From Bombilactobacillus mellifer (lineage in GTDB: Bacteria; Bacillota; Bacilli; Lactobacillales; Lactobacillaceae): a DNA stretch of 64,000 bases. The position numbers and the translations under genes are program-made. The stretch lies in NCBI RefSeq assembly GCF_000970795.1, contig NZ_KQ034028.1, positions 472,127-536,126 of the forward strand, written 5' to 3'. Under the pieces are notes generated by a model. That model ran no database searches. It saw nothing but the letters and a program-made list of their open reading frames with translations, and was not told the origin of the DNA. Below, piece after piece: positions 17,860 through 26,735 of this stretch. Each line of letters starts with the position of its first letter. Positions within the stretch are counted from its first letter, which is position 1.

Positions 17860-19281
17860 ATGGAAATAGCTGAAATTGAAAAAACAGTACGGAAAATCTT
17901 AAGCGAAGAATTAAATAATGATTCTGCTACGCTTTCCTCTGATGATGGGCACCATGGTATCTTTAGTGATGTCGATGATGCGATTGCGGCTGCTAAAAAA
18001 GCTCAAGAAATATATGTGGATCAACCTTTTTCAGTGCGTAATCAAGTAATCCAAGCCATCAAAGATGGATTTCGTCCGTACTTAAAGAAAATTGCTACCG
18101 ACATTAAAGAAGAAACGGGAATGGGAACCGTTGAAGCCAAGGTCGCCAAATTAAAGAACGCTTTGTACAATACTCCTGGCCCGGAAATTTTACAACCCGA
18201 AGCCGAAACTGGCGATGGCGGCCTGGTTATGTATGAATATTCACCTTTTGGAGTAATTGGGGCTGTTGGACCAAGTACTAATCCCGCAGAAACAGTGATT
18301 GCTAATTCCATTATGATGTTGGCTGGGGGCAATACACTGTATTTTGGAGCCCATCCGGGTGCTAAAAATATTACACGCTGGACGATTGAAAAGTTAAATG
18401 ACTTTGTTGCCGAAGCTACTGGTTTGCATAATTTGGTAGTTGGAATTGAAGAACCAACGATTGAATCAGTACAGCATATGATGCAACATCCCGACATTGC
18501 TATGTTATCCATTACCGGCGGTCCTGCTGTTGTGCACCAAGCGCTCATTAGTGGAAAAAAGGCCGTGGGAGCTGGAGCTGGGAACCCTCCAGCAATTGTG
18601 GATGCTACGGCAAACCTTGATTTAGCTGCGCATAATATTGTTACCTCGGCGGCTTTTGATAATAATATTTTATGTACTGCCGAAAAAGAAGTAGTGGTTG
18701 AACAAAGTGTTAAAGATGAATTAATTGCCAAGATGCAACAAAAGGGTGCCTTTTTGGTTAAGGATTCTGCCCAAATTGAGCACTTGGCAGAAATGACTAT
18801 TCAAGATAATGGTACTCCGGATCGAAAATATATTGGCAAGGATGCCACCTTCATTTTAGATGCAGCTCATATCCCTTATGAAGGTGATCCTAAAGTGGTA
18901 ATTTTTGAAGCACCTAAAGATCACCCATTAGTTATGACAGAAATGTTGATGCCTTTATTGCCGATTGTTTGTTGTCCCGACTTCACCAGCGTTTTGAAGA
19001 CCGCGGTCGAAGTTGAAAAAGGCTGCCACCATACCGCTTCTATTCATTCTGAAAATTTACCACATATTAATCAAGCAGCTCATCGAATGAATACTTCTAT
19101 TTTTGTAGTAAATGGGCCGACATTTTGTGGGACCGGTGTTACCGAAGATGGGACCAACTCTGGGGCTTCAGCCTTAACAATTGCAACTCCAACGGGTGAA
19201 GGAACCTGTACTGCTAAAACTTTCACTCGCCGGCGGCGGCTTAATTCTCCGGAAGGCTTTTCATTACGTAGTTGGAAATAA
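17860..19281 (+). CDS. pduP: CoA-acylating propionaldehyde dehydrogenase PduP
   Basis: 473 residues, full length. Converts propionaldehyde plus CoA and NAD+ to propionyl-CoA. N-terminal 18 residues IEKTVRKILSEEL form the classic encapsulation peptide, followed by a linker to about 35. Aldehyde dehydrogenase core with catalytic Cys272 in FDNNILCTAEKE and the glycine-rich segments SITGGPAVV and GAGAGNPPAIVD. Its NADH is used by PduQ. Confidence 0.96.
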   Translation: MEIAEIEKTVRKILSEELNNDSATLSSDDGHHGIFSDVDDAIAAAKKAQEIYVDQPFSVRNQVIQAIKDGFRPYLKKIATDIKEETGMGTVEAKVAKLKNALYNTPGPEILQPEAETGDGGLVMYEYSPFGVIGAVGPSTNPAETVIANSIMMLAGGNTLYFGAHPGAKNITRWTIEKLNDFVAEATGLHNLVVGIEEPTIESVQHMMQHPDIAMLSITGGPAVVHQALISGKKAVGAGAGNPPAIVDATANLDLAAHNIVTSAAFDNNILCTAEKEVVVEQSVKDELIAKMQQKGAFLVKDSAQIEHLAEMTIQDNGTPDRKYIGKDATFILDAAHIPYEGDPKVVIFEAPKDHPLVMTEMLMPLLPIVCCPDFTSVLKTAVEVEKGCHHTASIHSENLPHINQAAHRMNTSIFVVNGPTFCGTGVTEDGTNSGASALTIATPTGEGTCTAKTFTRRRRLNSPEGFSLRSWK

Positions 19282-19299
19282 GGAGGCATCGAATAGTTT

Positions 19300-20421
19300 A
19301 TGGAACAATTTAGTATGCCCACGAACATTTATTCGGGAACAGATAGTTTAAATCGATTAGATAATTTAAAAAATGAAAAAATTTTATTGGTTTGCGATGC
19401 ATTTTTGCCTGGGACCGACACTTTAAAGCAAATTGAAAGCCATATTAATTCCAGTAATCAATGTGTAGTCTTTTCCGATGTGAAACCGGATCCACCATTG
19501 ACAAATGTTATGAAAGGTGTTCAAGAATTTGTCAAACTCCAACCAACTATTATTGTCGGCATTGGCGGCGGGTCCGCGATGGATACCGGTAAGGGAATTA
19601 GATTTTTTGGTGAAAAAATTGCACATTGCCAAATTAAAAAATACATTGGCATTCCGACAACAAGTGGTACAGGCTCAGAAGTAACCAATACGACCGTGAT
19701 TTCAGATACTGAAAATCAAAAGAAAATTCCAATTCTGGAAGATTACTTAACTCCAGATTGTGCCTTGTTGGATCCACAATTGGTTTTGACAGCTCCGAAA
19801 AGTGTTACGGCCTATTCCGGAATGGATGTTTTAACGCATTCTCTGGAATCTTTAGTAGCTAAAAATGCAACGCTTATGTCGGATGCTTTGGCTGAAAAAG
19901 CGATTGATGTGATTGTACATCATTTAGTAGATTGTTTCCGGCATGGCGAAGATCTGGAGTCCCGGAAAATTGTACATGAAGCTTCGTGTATTGCTGGTGT
20001 TGCCTTCAATAATGCGGGTTTAGGTATTTGTCATGCGTTGGCACACCAATTGGGAGCTAATTTTCATGTACCTCATGGTTTAGCTAATACGATGTTATTA
20101 CCTTATGTCGTAGCTTATAACGCCCAAAAATGTCCTTTAGCCATGCAAAAATTTGCAGTAGCTGTTAAAAAGGCTGGTATTGCTGCTCCCGGAGTTAGCG
20201 ATCGGTTAGCAGTTAAGCGTTTAATCGCCAAAATTCGGGAAATGGCCCGGCAAATGAATTGTCCATTAACTTTGCAGGCTTTTGGTGTTGAGCCACAAAA
20301 AGCACAAGAATTAACCGCAACAGTCATAAAAAATGCACGGATAGATGCTACCTTCAGCACTAATCCGGTAGATCCGTCCGATGCCGATCTGCAAGCTATC
20401 TATGAGTCCGTAATTAAATAG
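19300..20421 (+). CDS. pduQ: Propanol dehydrogenase PduQ (iron-dependent alcohol dehydrogenase)
   Basis: 373 residues. Type III iron-containing alcohol dehydrogenase: GIGGGSAMDTGKGIRFF (NAD-binding, near 87-103) and the metal site GICHALAHQLGANFHVPHG with three histidines. Reduces propionaldehyde to 1-propanol (or 3-HPA to 1,3-propanediol), regenerating NAD+ inside the compartment. AGGAGG is 13 bases before ATG; no nearer in-frame start exists because a TAG lies between. Confidence 0.94.
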   Translation: MEQFSMPTNIYSGTDSLNRLDNLKNEKILLVCDAFLPGTDTLKQIESHINSSNQCVVFSDVKPDPPLTNVMKGVQEFVKLQPTIIVGIGGGSAMDTGKGIRFFGEKIAHCQIKKYIGIPTTSGTGSEVTNTTVISDTENQKKIPILEDYLTPDCALLDPQLVLTAPKSVTAYSGMDVLTHSLESLVAKNATLMSDALAEKAIDVIVHHLVDCFRHGEDLESRKIVHEASCIAGVAFNNAGLGICHALAHQLGANFHVPHGLANTMLLPYVVAYNAQKCPLAMQKFAVAVKKAGIAAPGVSDRLAVKRLIAKIREMARQMNCPLTLQAFGVEPQKAQELTATVIKNARIDATFSTNPVDPSDADLQAIYESVIK

Positions 20422-20451
20422 CAAATAACAAGAGTAAATGGAGTAGTGTTA

Positions 20452-21636
20452 ATGTCAAATAAAATTCTAGCGGTCAATGCTGGAAGTTCTTCGATTAAAT
20501 TTAAATTATATTTAATGCCTGAAGAAGAACTCTTGATTTCTGGAGAGGCCGAAAATATCGGTCAAAGTACCAGTCAAATTGCCTATACAATTAATAAGAA
20601 GCGCCAGTCTGAATCTTTGCCCTTGACAGATCATGCAAGTGCCATTGAAAATATTATTCAGATTTTAGAGAATAGCGGTATTATTAAAGAAAAAGCAGAA
20701 ATTACAGGTGTTGGTCATCGAATTTCTCATGGTGGTAATTATTATACGCAGGCAGTACAAGTTGATGCCGATGTGGAAGCCAAAATCGATGAGTTAAAAG
20801 TATTATCACCGCTGCATAATCCCAATGGCTTAGCTGGGATTAAAGCTTTTGAAAAATTTTTACCGCAGGCTTTGGAAGTAGTGTCTTTTGATACTTCTTT
20901 TCATCAGACTCTGCCTGAGAAGGCTTTCGTCTACGCATTGCCGTATGAATATTATGAAAAGTATCATATTCGCAAATACGGGTTTCACGGACAATCGCAT
21001 TATTATGTTTCCCAAGAAGCTCGGCGCTTGTTTGGTTTGGAAAATACCCGTAAAATTATTTCTTGTCATTTGGGTAATGGCAGCAGTATTACCGCAATTC
21101 GTGATGGTCATTCTATTAATACTTCGATGGGTTTCACTCCGTTAGCGGGTGTTGTGATGGGAACGCGCAGCGGTGATATTGATCCGGAAATTTTACCGTA
21201 TCTGGAAGAAACTTTGAATCTGGATTCTCATCAGATTCGGGATATTTTAAATACGCAATCGGGGTTATATGGTATCTCCGGAATTTCCAATGATGTTCGG
21301 CAAATCCAGACTGCAGCAACTCAGGGCAACCAACGCGCACAATTAGCTTTAACCATTTTTACGCACTCCATTCAACAATACATTGGTGCTTATGCAACCG
21401 ACCTCAATGGGTTAGATACGCTCATTTTCACAGCCGGAATTGGGGAACATTCAGCAACGGTTAGGGAAATGATTTGTCGACAATTAGGTTATTTGGGCGT
21501 GCAAATAGATCCAGACAAAAATGCTCATGACGAGTTAGTCATTAGTCGTCCTGATAGTCCGGTCAAGGTAGCGGTAATTCCCACCAATGAAGAATTAGTC
21601 ATTGCGCGTGACGTAATGAAGTTCATTAATAACTAA
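20452..21636 (+). CDS. pduW: Propionate kinase PduW (acetate kinase family)
   Basis: 394 residues. Acetate/propionate kinase: [13 protein letters not shown] at the N-terminus, [22 protein letters not shown] and [14 protein letters not shown]. Forms ATP and propionate from propionyl phosphate in the cytosol. ATG 20452 has GGAG 8 bases upstream. An in-frame GTG at 20446 is less well placed. Confidence 0.94.
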   Translation: MSNKILAVNAGSSSIKFKLYLMPEEELLISGEAENIGQSTSQIAYTINKKRQSESLPLTDHASAIENIIQILENSGIIKEKAEITGVGHRISHGGNYYTQAVQVDADVEAKIDELKVLSPLHNPNGLAGIKAFEKFLPQALEVVSFDTSFHQTLPEKAFVYALPYEYYEKYHIRKYGFHGQSHYYVSQEARRLFGLENTRKIISCHLGNGSSITAIRDGHSINTSMGFTPLAGVVMGTRSGDIDPEILPYLEETLNLDSHQIRDILNTQSGLYGISGISNDVRQIQTAATQGNQRAQLALTIFTHSIQQYIGAYATDLNGLDTLIFTAGIGEHSATVREMICRQLGYLGVQIDPDKNAHDELVISRPDSPVKVAVIPTNEELVIARDVMKFINN

Positions 21637-21649
21637 TGGGGGAATTTTG

Positions 21650-21994
21650 ATGGGGAGAAAAATTGAACGTAGTATTCAAGAATACGTCCCTGGTAAGCAA
21701 GTGACTTTGGCACATATTGTAGCTAATCCCACCACCGATATTTATGAAAAACTGGGAATTCAAGCTCCCAGGAATGCTTTAGGTATTTTAACTATTACCC
21801 CCAGTGAAGCCTCCATTATTGCCGGAGATATTGCTTCTAAGGCTAGTAATGTGACTTTAGGGTTTATTGATCGCTTTAGTGGCTCGGTAGTAATTGTCGG
21901 TGAAGTCGCGGAAGTGCAATCTGCTTTAAGACAAGTAATTGATAAGTTGCATGAACTTTTAGGTTTTGATATTCCGCCCATCACAAGTACCTAA
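21650..21994 (+). CDS. pduU: Microcompartment shell protein PduU (permuted BMC domain)
   Basis: 114 residues; N-terminal segment [21 protein letters not shown] followed by [18 protein letters not shown] matches the circularly permuted BMC domain of PduU/EutS, whose N-terminal strands form a small barrel over the pore. ATG 21650 follows GGGGGA by 7 bases. Last shell gene; a strong terminator follows at 22013. Confidence 0.92.
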   Translation: MGRKIERSIQEYVPGKQVTLAHIVANPTTDIYEKLGIQAPRNALGILTITPSEASIIAGDIASKASNVTLGFIDRFSGSVVIVGEVAEVQSALRQVIDKLHELLGFDIPPITST

Positions 21995-22012
21995 GGCTAA
22001 TTCATGACAGTG

Positions 22013-22053
22013 ACATTCATTTACATTAATCATAGTAAATGAATGTTTTTTTT
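22013..22053 (+). terminator. Intrinsic terminator after pduU
   Basis: A 12-base perfect stem ACATTCATTTAC/GTAAATGAATGT with a 10-base loop, then eight Ts. It ends the main pdu operon, so the genes from 22071 on need read-through or their own promoter. Confidence 0.92.
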
Positions 22054-22070
22054 AGAGAGGTGAATTTACA

Positions 22071-22865
22071 ATTTCTCATGAACGCATTATAAAACTTCCG
22101 CATATTTTTAATTGTCGCGAGTTAGGGGGGTATCGCACTAATACAGGTTATTCCATTAAATGGCATAAATTCTTGCGGTCTGCCCATTTAAATGATTTAA
22201 CGGCTTTAGAATTAGATTATTTATATAATTACGGTGTTCGTGTGGTGATTGATTTAAGATCTCCCTCGGAAACAACAACTTTTCCGGATGTTTTAGATTC
22301 CCGATTCCGATATTTAAAAATCCCTGTTTTTACTACTGATTGGACTGCTAGCAATAGTAATTCACAAGATATCCGTACTAACTTTAGTCAAAATCCGCAA
22401 GCAGGTTATTTACGGATGTTACAAGTTTATCGAAGGTTGATAATTACGTCTGAAGCGCAAGCTGCCTATCGTAAATTCCTTGCGATTTTATTAGCTAATG
22501 CAGGTAAAGCTGGGATTCTGTTTCACTGTTCCGCTGGCAAAGATCGTACCGGTTTTGCAGCTATTTTGATCTTAAATTTGTTAGGGGTTAGTGAAGCTAC
22601 AATTCAAAGTGATTATTTGTTAACCAACGCAGCTTCCCAAAAACGAATTAATCAGCGCTTACAAGACGTTCGTGCTCATCATATGAGTGCTTGCTATCAA
22701 AATTCTATTTATGATTTATCGACCGTTAAGTTTGATTATTATGAACAAGCCCTGTCTTTAATTAATTATGAATACGGGGGTATGAGGACATATTTACGGG
22801 AAGTTTTACAAATCAGTCAGCAACAACAGCAAGAATTACAACAGCATTACTTATTGAAGTTATGA
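22071..22865 (+). CDS. Protein-tyrosine/serine phosphatase, probable AUU start
   Basis: 264 residues if translated from ATT 22071. Y_phosphatase3-like: FNCRELGGYRTNTGYSIKW at the N-terminus and the catalytic P-loop FHCSAGKDRTGFAA (Cys nucleophile, Arg). The conserved N-terminal region lies upstream of the first TTG (22173), and the frame there has no ATG, GTG or TTG before the stop at 22054. AGAGAGGTG ends 8 bases before ATT 22071, giving (M)SHERIIKLPH. An AUU start is the simplest reading; a frameshift after ATG 22078 is the alternative. Role in the pdu locus unknown. Overlaps the next gene by 4 bases. Confidence 0.8.
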   Translation: MSHERIIKLPHIFNCRELGGYRTNTGYSIKWHKFLRSAHLNDLTALELDYLYNYGVRVVIDLRSPSETTTFPDVLDSRFRYLKIPVFTTDWTASNSNSQDIRTNFSQNPQAGYLRMLQVYRRLIITSEAQAAYRKFLAILLANAGKAGILFHCSAGKDRTGFAAILILNLLGVSEATIQSDYLLTNAASQKRINQRLQDVRAHHMSACYQNSIYDLSTVKFDYYEQALSLINYEYGGMRTYLREVLQISQQQQQELQQHYLLKL

Positions 22866-23473
22866 CAATTTTTTATTTATTACGGCATGGGCAAACTTAT
22901 GCCAACCAAAAAGGTATTTTACAAGGATGCTTAAATACATCTTTAACTTACTTGACCCCGGCAGCTCGTCAGGCAACACAGCGGTATCAAAGTTTTTTAG
23001 ATAGTCGAAAAATTGATCAGGTATTTTCCAGCCCTTTGATTCGGGCAGTGCAAACTAGTCAAATAATTTGCTATCATGATCCTCAAATTTTACACTTCGA
23101 TAATCGACTAACGGAACTATCTTATGGTCAATGGAATGGAATGGCTTTGACGGAAATAAAACAGCGTTTTGCCCGCTATTTTGATCCTTTTTTCCAAGAA
23201 GTAGTTGTATCTTCCAGTGAGATTAGTCAGGGTGAGTCCTTTGCACATGCGCAAGCGCGGGTGTATGACTTTTTACAAACGCAAAGTGTCAGTTTTCCGC
23301 AGCAACGATTATTACTGGTCACTCATGGCTGGATTATTAAAACCATTGTGGCTCACTGTTTTGAACAAGTTGCGGGCAATATTTTTTTGACACCTGCGAA
23401 TTTGAGTGTTACAAAAATTGAAATTACTCCCGGCAACAGCTGTGGGCGGGTGATTTATTTTAATCAATTCTAG
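22862..23473 (+). CDS. Histidine phosphatase family protein (phosphoglycerate mutase-like)
   Basis: 203 residues. RHG motif YLLRHGQTYANQKG at the N-terminus, SSPLIRAVQTSQ and the second catalytic His in LLVTHGWIIKTI. The family includes alpha-ribazole phosphatase CobC, but also many sugar-phosphate phosphatases; the better CobC candidate is at 46482 within the cob genes. ATGA overlap with the tyrosine phosphatase gene shows coupled expression. Confidence 0.85.
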   Translation: MTIFYLLRHGQTYANQKGILQGCLNTSLTYLTPAARQATQRYQSFLDSRKIDQVFSSPLIRAVQTSQIICYHDPQILHFDNRLTELSYGQWNGMALTEIKQRFARYFDPFFQEVVVSSSEISQGESFAHAQARVYDFLQTQSVSFPQQRLLLVTHGWIIKTIVAHCFEQVAGNIFLTPANLSVTKIEITPGNSCGRVIYFNQF

Positions 23474-23481
23474 GTATTGTT

Positions 23482-24057
23482 ATGATGAGTATTTTTTGGG
23501 TCAATTTACTAACATTTTTGGGTTTGAATATTGATACTTTTACGGTGCTCTTATTGCTTATTGGGCACACGAATTTACGATCAGTATTGATTGGTTATTG
23601 TACGGCTAATATGGTTATTTGGGGAGCCGGGGTCTTAATCGGTCGGATTTTGGTTTCCTATTTTCCCAGTTGGATTACTGGGTTTTTAGGCATCATTTTA
23701 CTAGGCCTGGCATTATTTTCATCATCGCGTAATTCAGATCTCCCAAATCGATCTTCCTCTATTCCTTGGTGGGCAATTTTTTGGCTTTGTTTAAGCTTAA
23801 GTGGTGATAATTTAGCCGCCTATATTCCTTTAGCCAATAACTTAACGCCGCTGTTATTTGTAAGCTTGACAGTAGTCTATTTCTTCGTGACAGTCTTATT
23901 AGTGCTTTTAGGACGTCAGATTTTAAAAGTGGGTGTTTTAACGCGCTTGATTGAGCATTTAGGTCCGTATAGTACACGGGGAGTTTATTGTTTAGCTGGC
24001 ATTTATGTAATTATCAAAAGTGGATTGCTTCCACATTTGATGCACTTAATGAGTTAA
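23482..24057 (+). CDS. CadD-like membrane protein (possible metal ion transporter)
   Basis: 191 residues with five or six hydrophobic segments. FLGLNIDTFTVLLLLI near the N-terminus and LSGDNLAAYIPL in the middle match the hallmark motifs of the cadmium-resistance transporter CadD family. In this setting a divalent cation such as cobalt or nickel is conceivable, but that is inference. Eight bases after the histidine phosphatase, so part of the same three-gene unit; it converges on pduV with a 4-base overlap. Confidence 0.7.
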   Translation: MMSIFWVNLLTFLGLNIDTFTVLLLLIGHTNLRSVLIGYCTANMVIWGAGVLIGRILVSYFPSWITGFLGIILLGLALFSSSRNSDLPNRSSSIPWWAIFWLCLSLSGDNLAAYIPLANNLTPLLFVSLTVVYFFVTVLLVLLGRQILKVGVLTRLIEHLGPYSTRGVYCLAGIYVIIKSGLLPHLMHLMS

Positions 24058-24482
24058 GCTAAAAGTTTTTTTAACGCTTTTAAGTTGTGCCCCGTTACTG
24101 CAGAAACGGCTAACACCTGTTGCACGCCTGCAGCTAACAACATTTTTTGCGAATAAGCTATTTGTTGAGGATCATTACTTAAATCAATTTTGGTAATGAG
24201 ACCTAGACAAGGTTTATTGAACATACTACAAAAGCCGGCGGGGAAAATAAGCCGATTATCAATCGCGCTTTGCAAAAGCACAACCAGATCTGCTTCCACA
24301 GAGGTAGTTTCCAAAGTGTTAATCATTCGATGATGTTCCATATATTCGCCCGGGGTATCAATAATATTAGCAGAAAATTCAATTGCTTGGGTTTTGTTAT
24401 ATTTTAATTCTTGAGCTTTTAATCTTTGAGTCAGTGTGGTTTTGCCACACCCAATTGCTCCTACCAACATTGCACGTTTCAT
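24054..24482 (-). CDS. pduV: PduV/EutP-type small GTPase
   Basis: 142 residues. Walker A in MLVGAIGCGKTTL (residues about 5-17), switch region IIDTPGEYMEHHR and a G4-like LITKIDLS. PduV/EutP proteins associate with the microcompartment surface and affect its movement in the cell. I take ATG 24482 over GTG 24491. Unlike in related clusters, where it follows pduU in the same direction, it is on the opposite strand and separated by three foreign genes. Confidence 0.85.
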   Translation of the reverse strand: MKRAMLVGAIGCGKTTLTQRLKAQELKYNKTQAIEFSANIIDTPGEYMEHHRMINTLETTSVEADLVVLLQSAIDNRLIFPAGFCSMFNKPCLGLITKIDLSNDPQQIAYSQKMLLAAGVQQVLAVSAVTGHNLKALKKLLA

Positions 24483-24571
24483 AATAATCACTCTATTCTA
24501 ATTAGTTTTAAATTAATTTTAACAAAGATAAACAAGGTTATTACCTTAAATGAAGGAAGTTTTAGTCAAGA

Positions 24572-25030
24572 ATGTTAACGGCGCATATTGTTTTTGCTAC
24601 GATTACTGGAAATAGTGAAGAAATTGCGGATATTTTGGCGGATCGATTAGCGTTTCGCGGCGTGGCGGTGCAAGAAACGGAAATTTCTCAAACTGATGCT
24701 TATGAATTTATTCAAAGTGATCTCTTAATCGCCAGTATTTATACTTATGATCAAGGTAAATTACCCGAAGAAAGTTTAGATTTCTGTGCAGATTTACAAA
24801 CTTTAAAGCTTACCAATAAGATATATGGTGTCACAGGTTCGGGGGATAAATATTATGGTCAATATTACAATATCGCTGTGGATCAATTTGCTGAACTTTT
24901 TGAAAAATTAGGCGCCCAAGCAGGAACCGCGCGGTTAAAGATTGAGCTGGAGCCTGATGAGCAAGACATTGAAGATTTAGATCGATTTGCCCACAATTTA
25001 GTTTGGACGGCTAATAATCGACAGAAGTGA
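24572..25030 (+). CDS. Flavodoxin
   Basis: 152 residues. FMN-binding loop TITGNSEEIAD near the N-terminus, and GSGDKYYGQYYN for the isoalloxazine side; acidic C-terminus. Electron carrier. Reduced flavodoxin can convert cob(II)alamin bound to an adenosyltransferase into cob(I)alamin; with no pduS in view this is a plausible electron donor for PduO and its paralogue at 26017. Pairs with the flavin reductase 16 bases downstream. Confidence 0.88.
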   Translation: MLTAHIVFATITGNSEEIADILADRLAFRGVAVQETEISQTDAYEFIQSDLLIASIYTYDQGKLPEESLDFCADLQTLKLTNKIYGVTGSGDKYYGQYYNIAVDQFAELFEKLGAQAGTARLKIELEPDEQDIEDLDRFAHNLVWTANNRQK

Positions 25031-25046
25031 CAGGGGGGCCTACTGC

Positions 25047-25898
25047 ATGATCAAAATTGGTGTTTTTATTGGAAGCTTAAGTGTCCATGCTTATTGTTAT
25101 AAATTAGCGCAAGTGTTAAAAACAAATTATCAAGCACAGGTTCGTTTTTTTCAGATTAATTACAGCACCTTACCTCTTTACAATCCGGATTTAGAAGAAG
25201 CTGATTTACCTATTGAATGGCAGACTTTACGTTCCATTGTGGCACAATTAGACGCGTTGCTATTTATTACACCGGAATATAATTATTCTTTGCCCGGTGG
25301 TTTAAAAAATGCTTTGGATGTTTTGTCAGTCCCTTATCCGCCAACTTATTTAGCAAATAAACCGGCGATGATTATTACAGCTTCTGCAGGTCAACGTGGT
25401 GGTTTATTAGCTAATGTGCAATTACAACAAGTTCTGCAATCTTTACAAATGCGGGTATTTAAAGATGAAGTAACGTTTTCGGAAATTCATGATAAATTTA
25501 ACGCTCAATCTCAGTTAATTGATAATCAGGTTAAACAGTTTTTGTTGACAGAATTTCAGTCCTTTTTAGCCTTTATTCCAGGAAAAACCGTGGTGCAGCC
25601 GGCTGTACCAGTGCCGTTGGATCATTTACAATATTGCTGGTCGCCGCAGGAACTCATTATTTTAAATTCCAGTCATCAAGCTATTGCAAATATTGAGTTG
25701 GAAATTCAACAGCAAGTAGTATGTATTCAAGCCGTCAATGTGAAAGCCAGTTACCGCGGGCAACACTTAGGAACTAAGGCTTTAAAATTGTTGTTGATGC
25801 TTATTAGTCAGGCCAATTATCAGGTAGTGGCGCAATGTCCTTTTGCAAAGCAATTTTTAGCCCAGCATCCCGAATATGCCTCTTTAGTTGCCCAATAA
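25047..25898 (+). CDS. NAD(P)H-dependent FMN reductase fused to a YidJ-type GNAT domain
   Basis: 283 residues in two parts. Residues 1-178 are an NADPH-dependent FMN reductase fold (GVFIGSLSVHAYCYKL; FITPEYNYSLPGGLKNALD). Residues about 200-283 resemble the small GNAT-like acetyltransferase domain: YRGQHLGTKALKL at 236-248 and CPFAKQFLAQHPEY at 264-277, the signature of YidJ/Acetyltransf_CG proteins. The reductase could reduce flavodoxin or free flavin for cobalamin reduction; the role of the acetyltransferase part is unknown. GGGGGG-rich ribosome site before ATG. A single-domain relative lies at 52358. Confidence 0.82.
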   Translation: MIKIGVFIGSLSVHAYCYKLAQVLKTNYQAQVRFFQINYSTLPLYNPDLEEADLPIEWQTLRSIVAQLDALLFITPEYNYSLPGGLKNALDVLSVPYPPTYLANKPAMIITASAGQRGGLLANVQLQQVLQSLQMRVFKDEVTFSEIHDKFNAQSQLIDNQVKQFLLTEFQSFLAFIPGKTVVQPAVPVPLDHLQYCWSPQELIILNSSHQAIANIELEIQQQVVCIQAVNVKASYRGQHLGTKALKLLLMLISQANYQVVAQCPFAKQFLAQHPEYASLVAQ

Positions 25899-25906
25899 AA
25901 AATTTA

Positions 25907-25953
25907 AAATCCAGGAATGATTGCTTGACGCAAACTTTCCTGGATTTTTTATT
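25907..25953 (+). terminator. Intrinsic terminator after flavin reductase fusion
   Basis: Stem AATCCAGGAA/TTTCCTGGATT with an 18-base loop followed by Ts. On the minus strand the A tract at the other end allows it to serve the gene at 26017 as well. Confidence 0.85.
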
Positions 25954-26016
25954 AATTTAAAAAGACCGTTCAAACATACATAATTGGCCCTGTTAAGGGA
26001 AATAAACCATTAACCA

Positions 26017-26583
26017 TTAGTTTCGAAAAACTTCTTTACTGTGTCGATATAAAATGTCCGGCTGGTTTGCCAAAAAATTAGCGTAGCGCGCAGCAATGAA
26101 AAAGTAATCCGACAAGCGATTAATAAAGACTAGCACTTCGGTATTGATGGGTTGCACTTCTTGCAAGGCCACAATGGTTCTTTCCGTTCTGCGGGTGATC
26201 GTGCGGGCCACGTGTAGTGCCCCGGCTAATTGAGTTCCACCAGGTAAAATAAATTTTTTAACCGCGGGAACTTGAGGCGAATAATCATCAATTTTCTTTT
26301 CTAACCAAGTAATAAATTGGGATTGAAAAATATACGGTGGGGTCTCACCACTAGTATCGCGTGCTAAATCGGAACTGCAGTCAAAGAGAATCTGTTGAAT
26401 TTCTTGTAAATCCGATTGCAGTATTTGAGTTTGTGCAGTTATTAATGAACTAGTAAAGCCCACCCAGGAATTTAATTCATCTACTTGGCCATAGGCTTGA
26501 ACTTGAACGTTACTTTTCGAAACAGTCTTGTTACCGATAATTTTAGTTTGGCCGTGATCGCCATTTTTGGTATATATTTTCAT
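26017..26583 (-). CDS. Second PduO-type cobalamin adenosyltransferase
   Basis: 188 residues, PduO family: TKNGDHGQTKIIG, a central FILPGGTQLAGALH and ARTITRRTERTIVAL with the conserved Arg/Glu, then INRLSDYFFIAARYAN. It is a paralogue of the enzyme at 16804, from which it differs widely. It probably serves the biosynthetic pathway, since it stands before the cob operon, while PduO serves the compartment. ATG 26583 is preferred; AAGGAAG lies upstream. Confidence 0.9.
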   Translation of the reverse strand: MKIYTKNGDHGQTKIIGNKTVSKSNVQVQAYGQVDELNSWVGFTSSLITAQTQILQSDLQEIQQILFDCSSDLARDTSGETPPYIFQSQFITWLEKKIDDYSPQVPAVKKFILPGGTQLAGALHVARTITRRTERTIVALQEVQPINTEVLVFINRLSDYFFIAARYANFLANQPDILYRHSKEVFRN

Positions 26584-26735
26584 ACCCCAATTCACTTCCT
26601 TTACTTAATTATATAGTAAGTCGAGATAAATTGCTGAAGCACGCCAGATCATTTGAAAAAAATCAGCTAAAAAAAGTTCATCCTACCAAAAAATTAATTT
26701 TTTTATGGAATGCTATTTTAGAAATTATTAAAACA

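Noticed and set aside
18042-18731. 229-codon open frame antisense to pduP
   Set aside because: Shadow of a well-supported gene; low-complexity Ala/Ser/Pro composition and no ribosome site.
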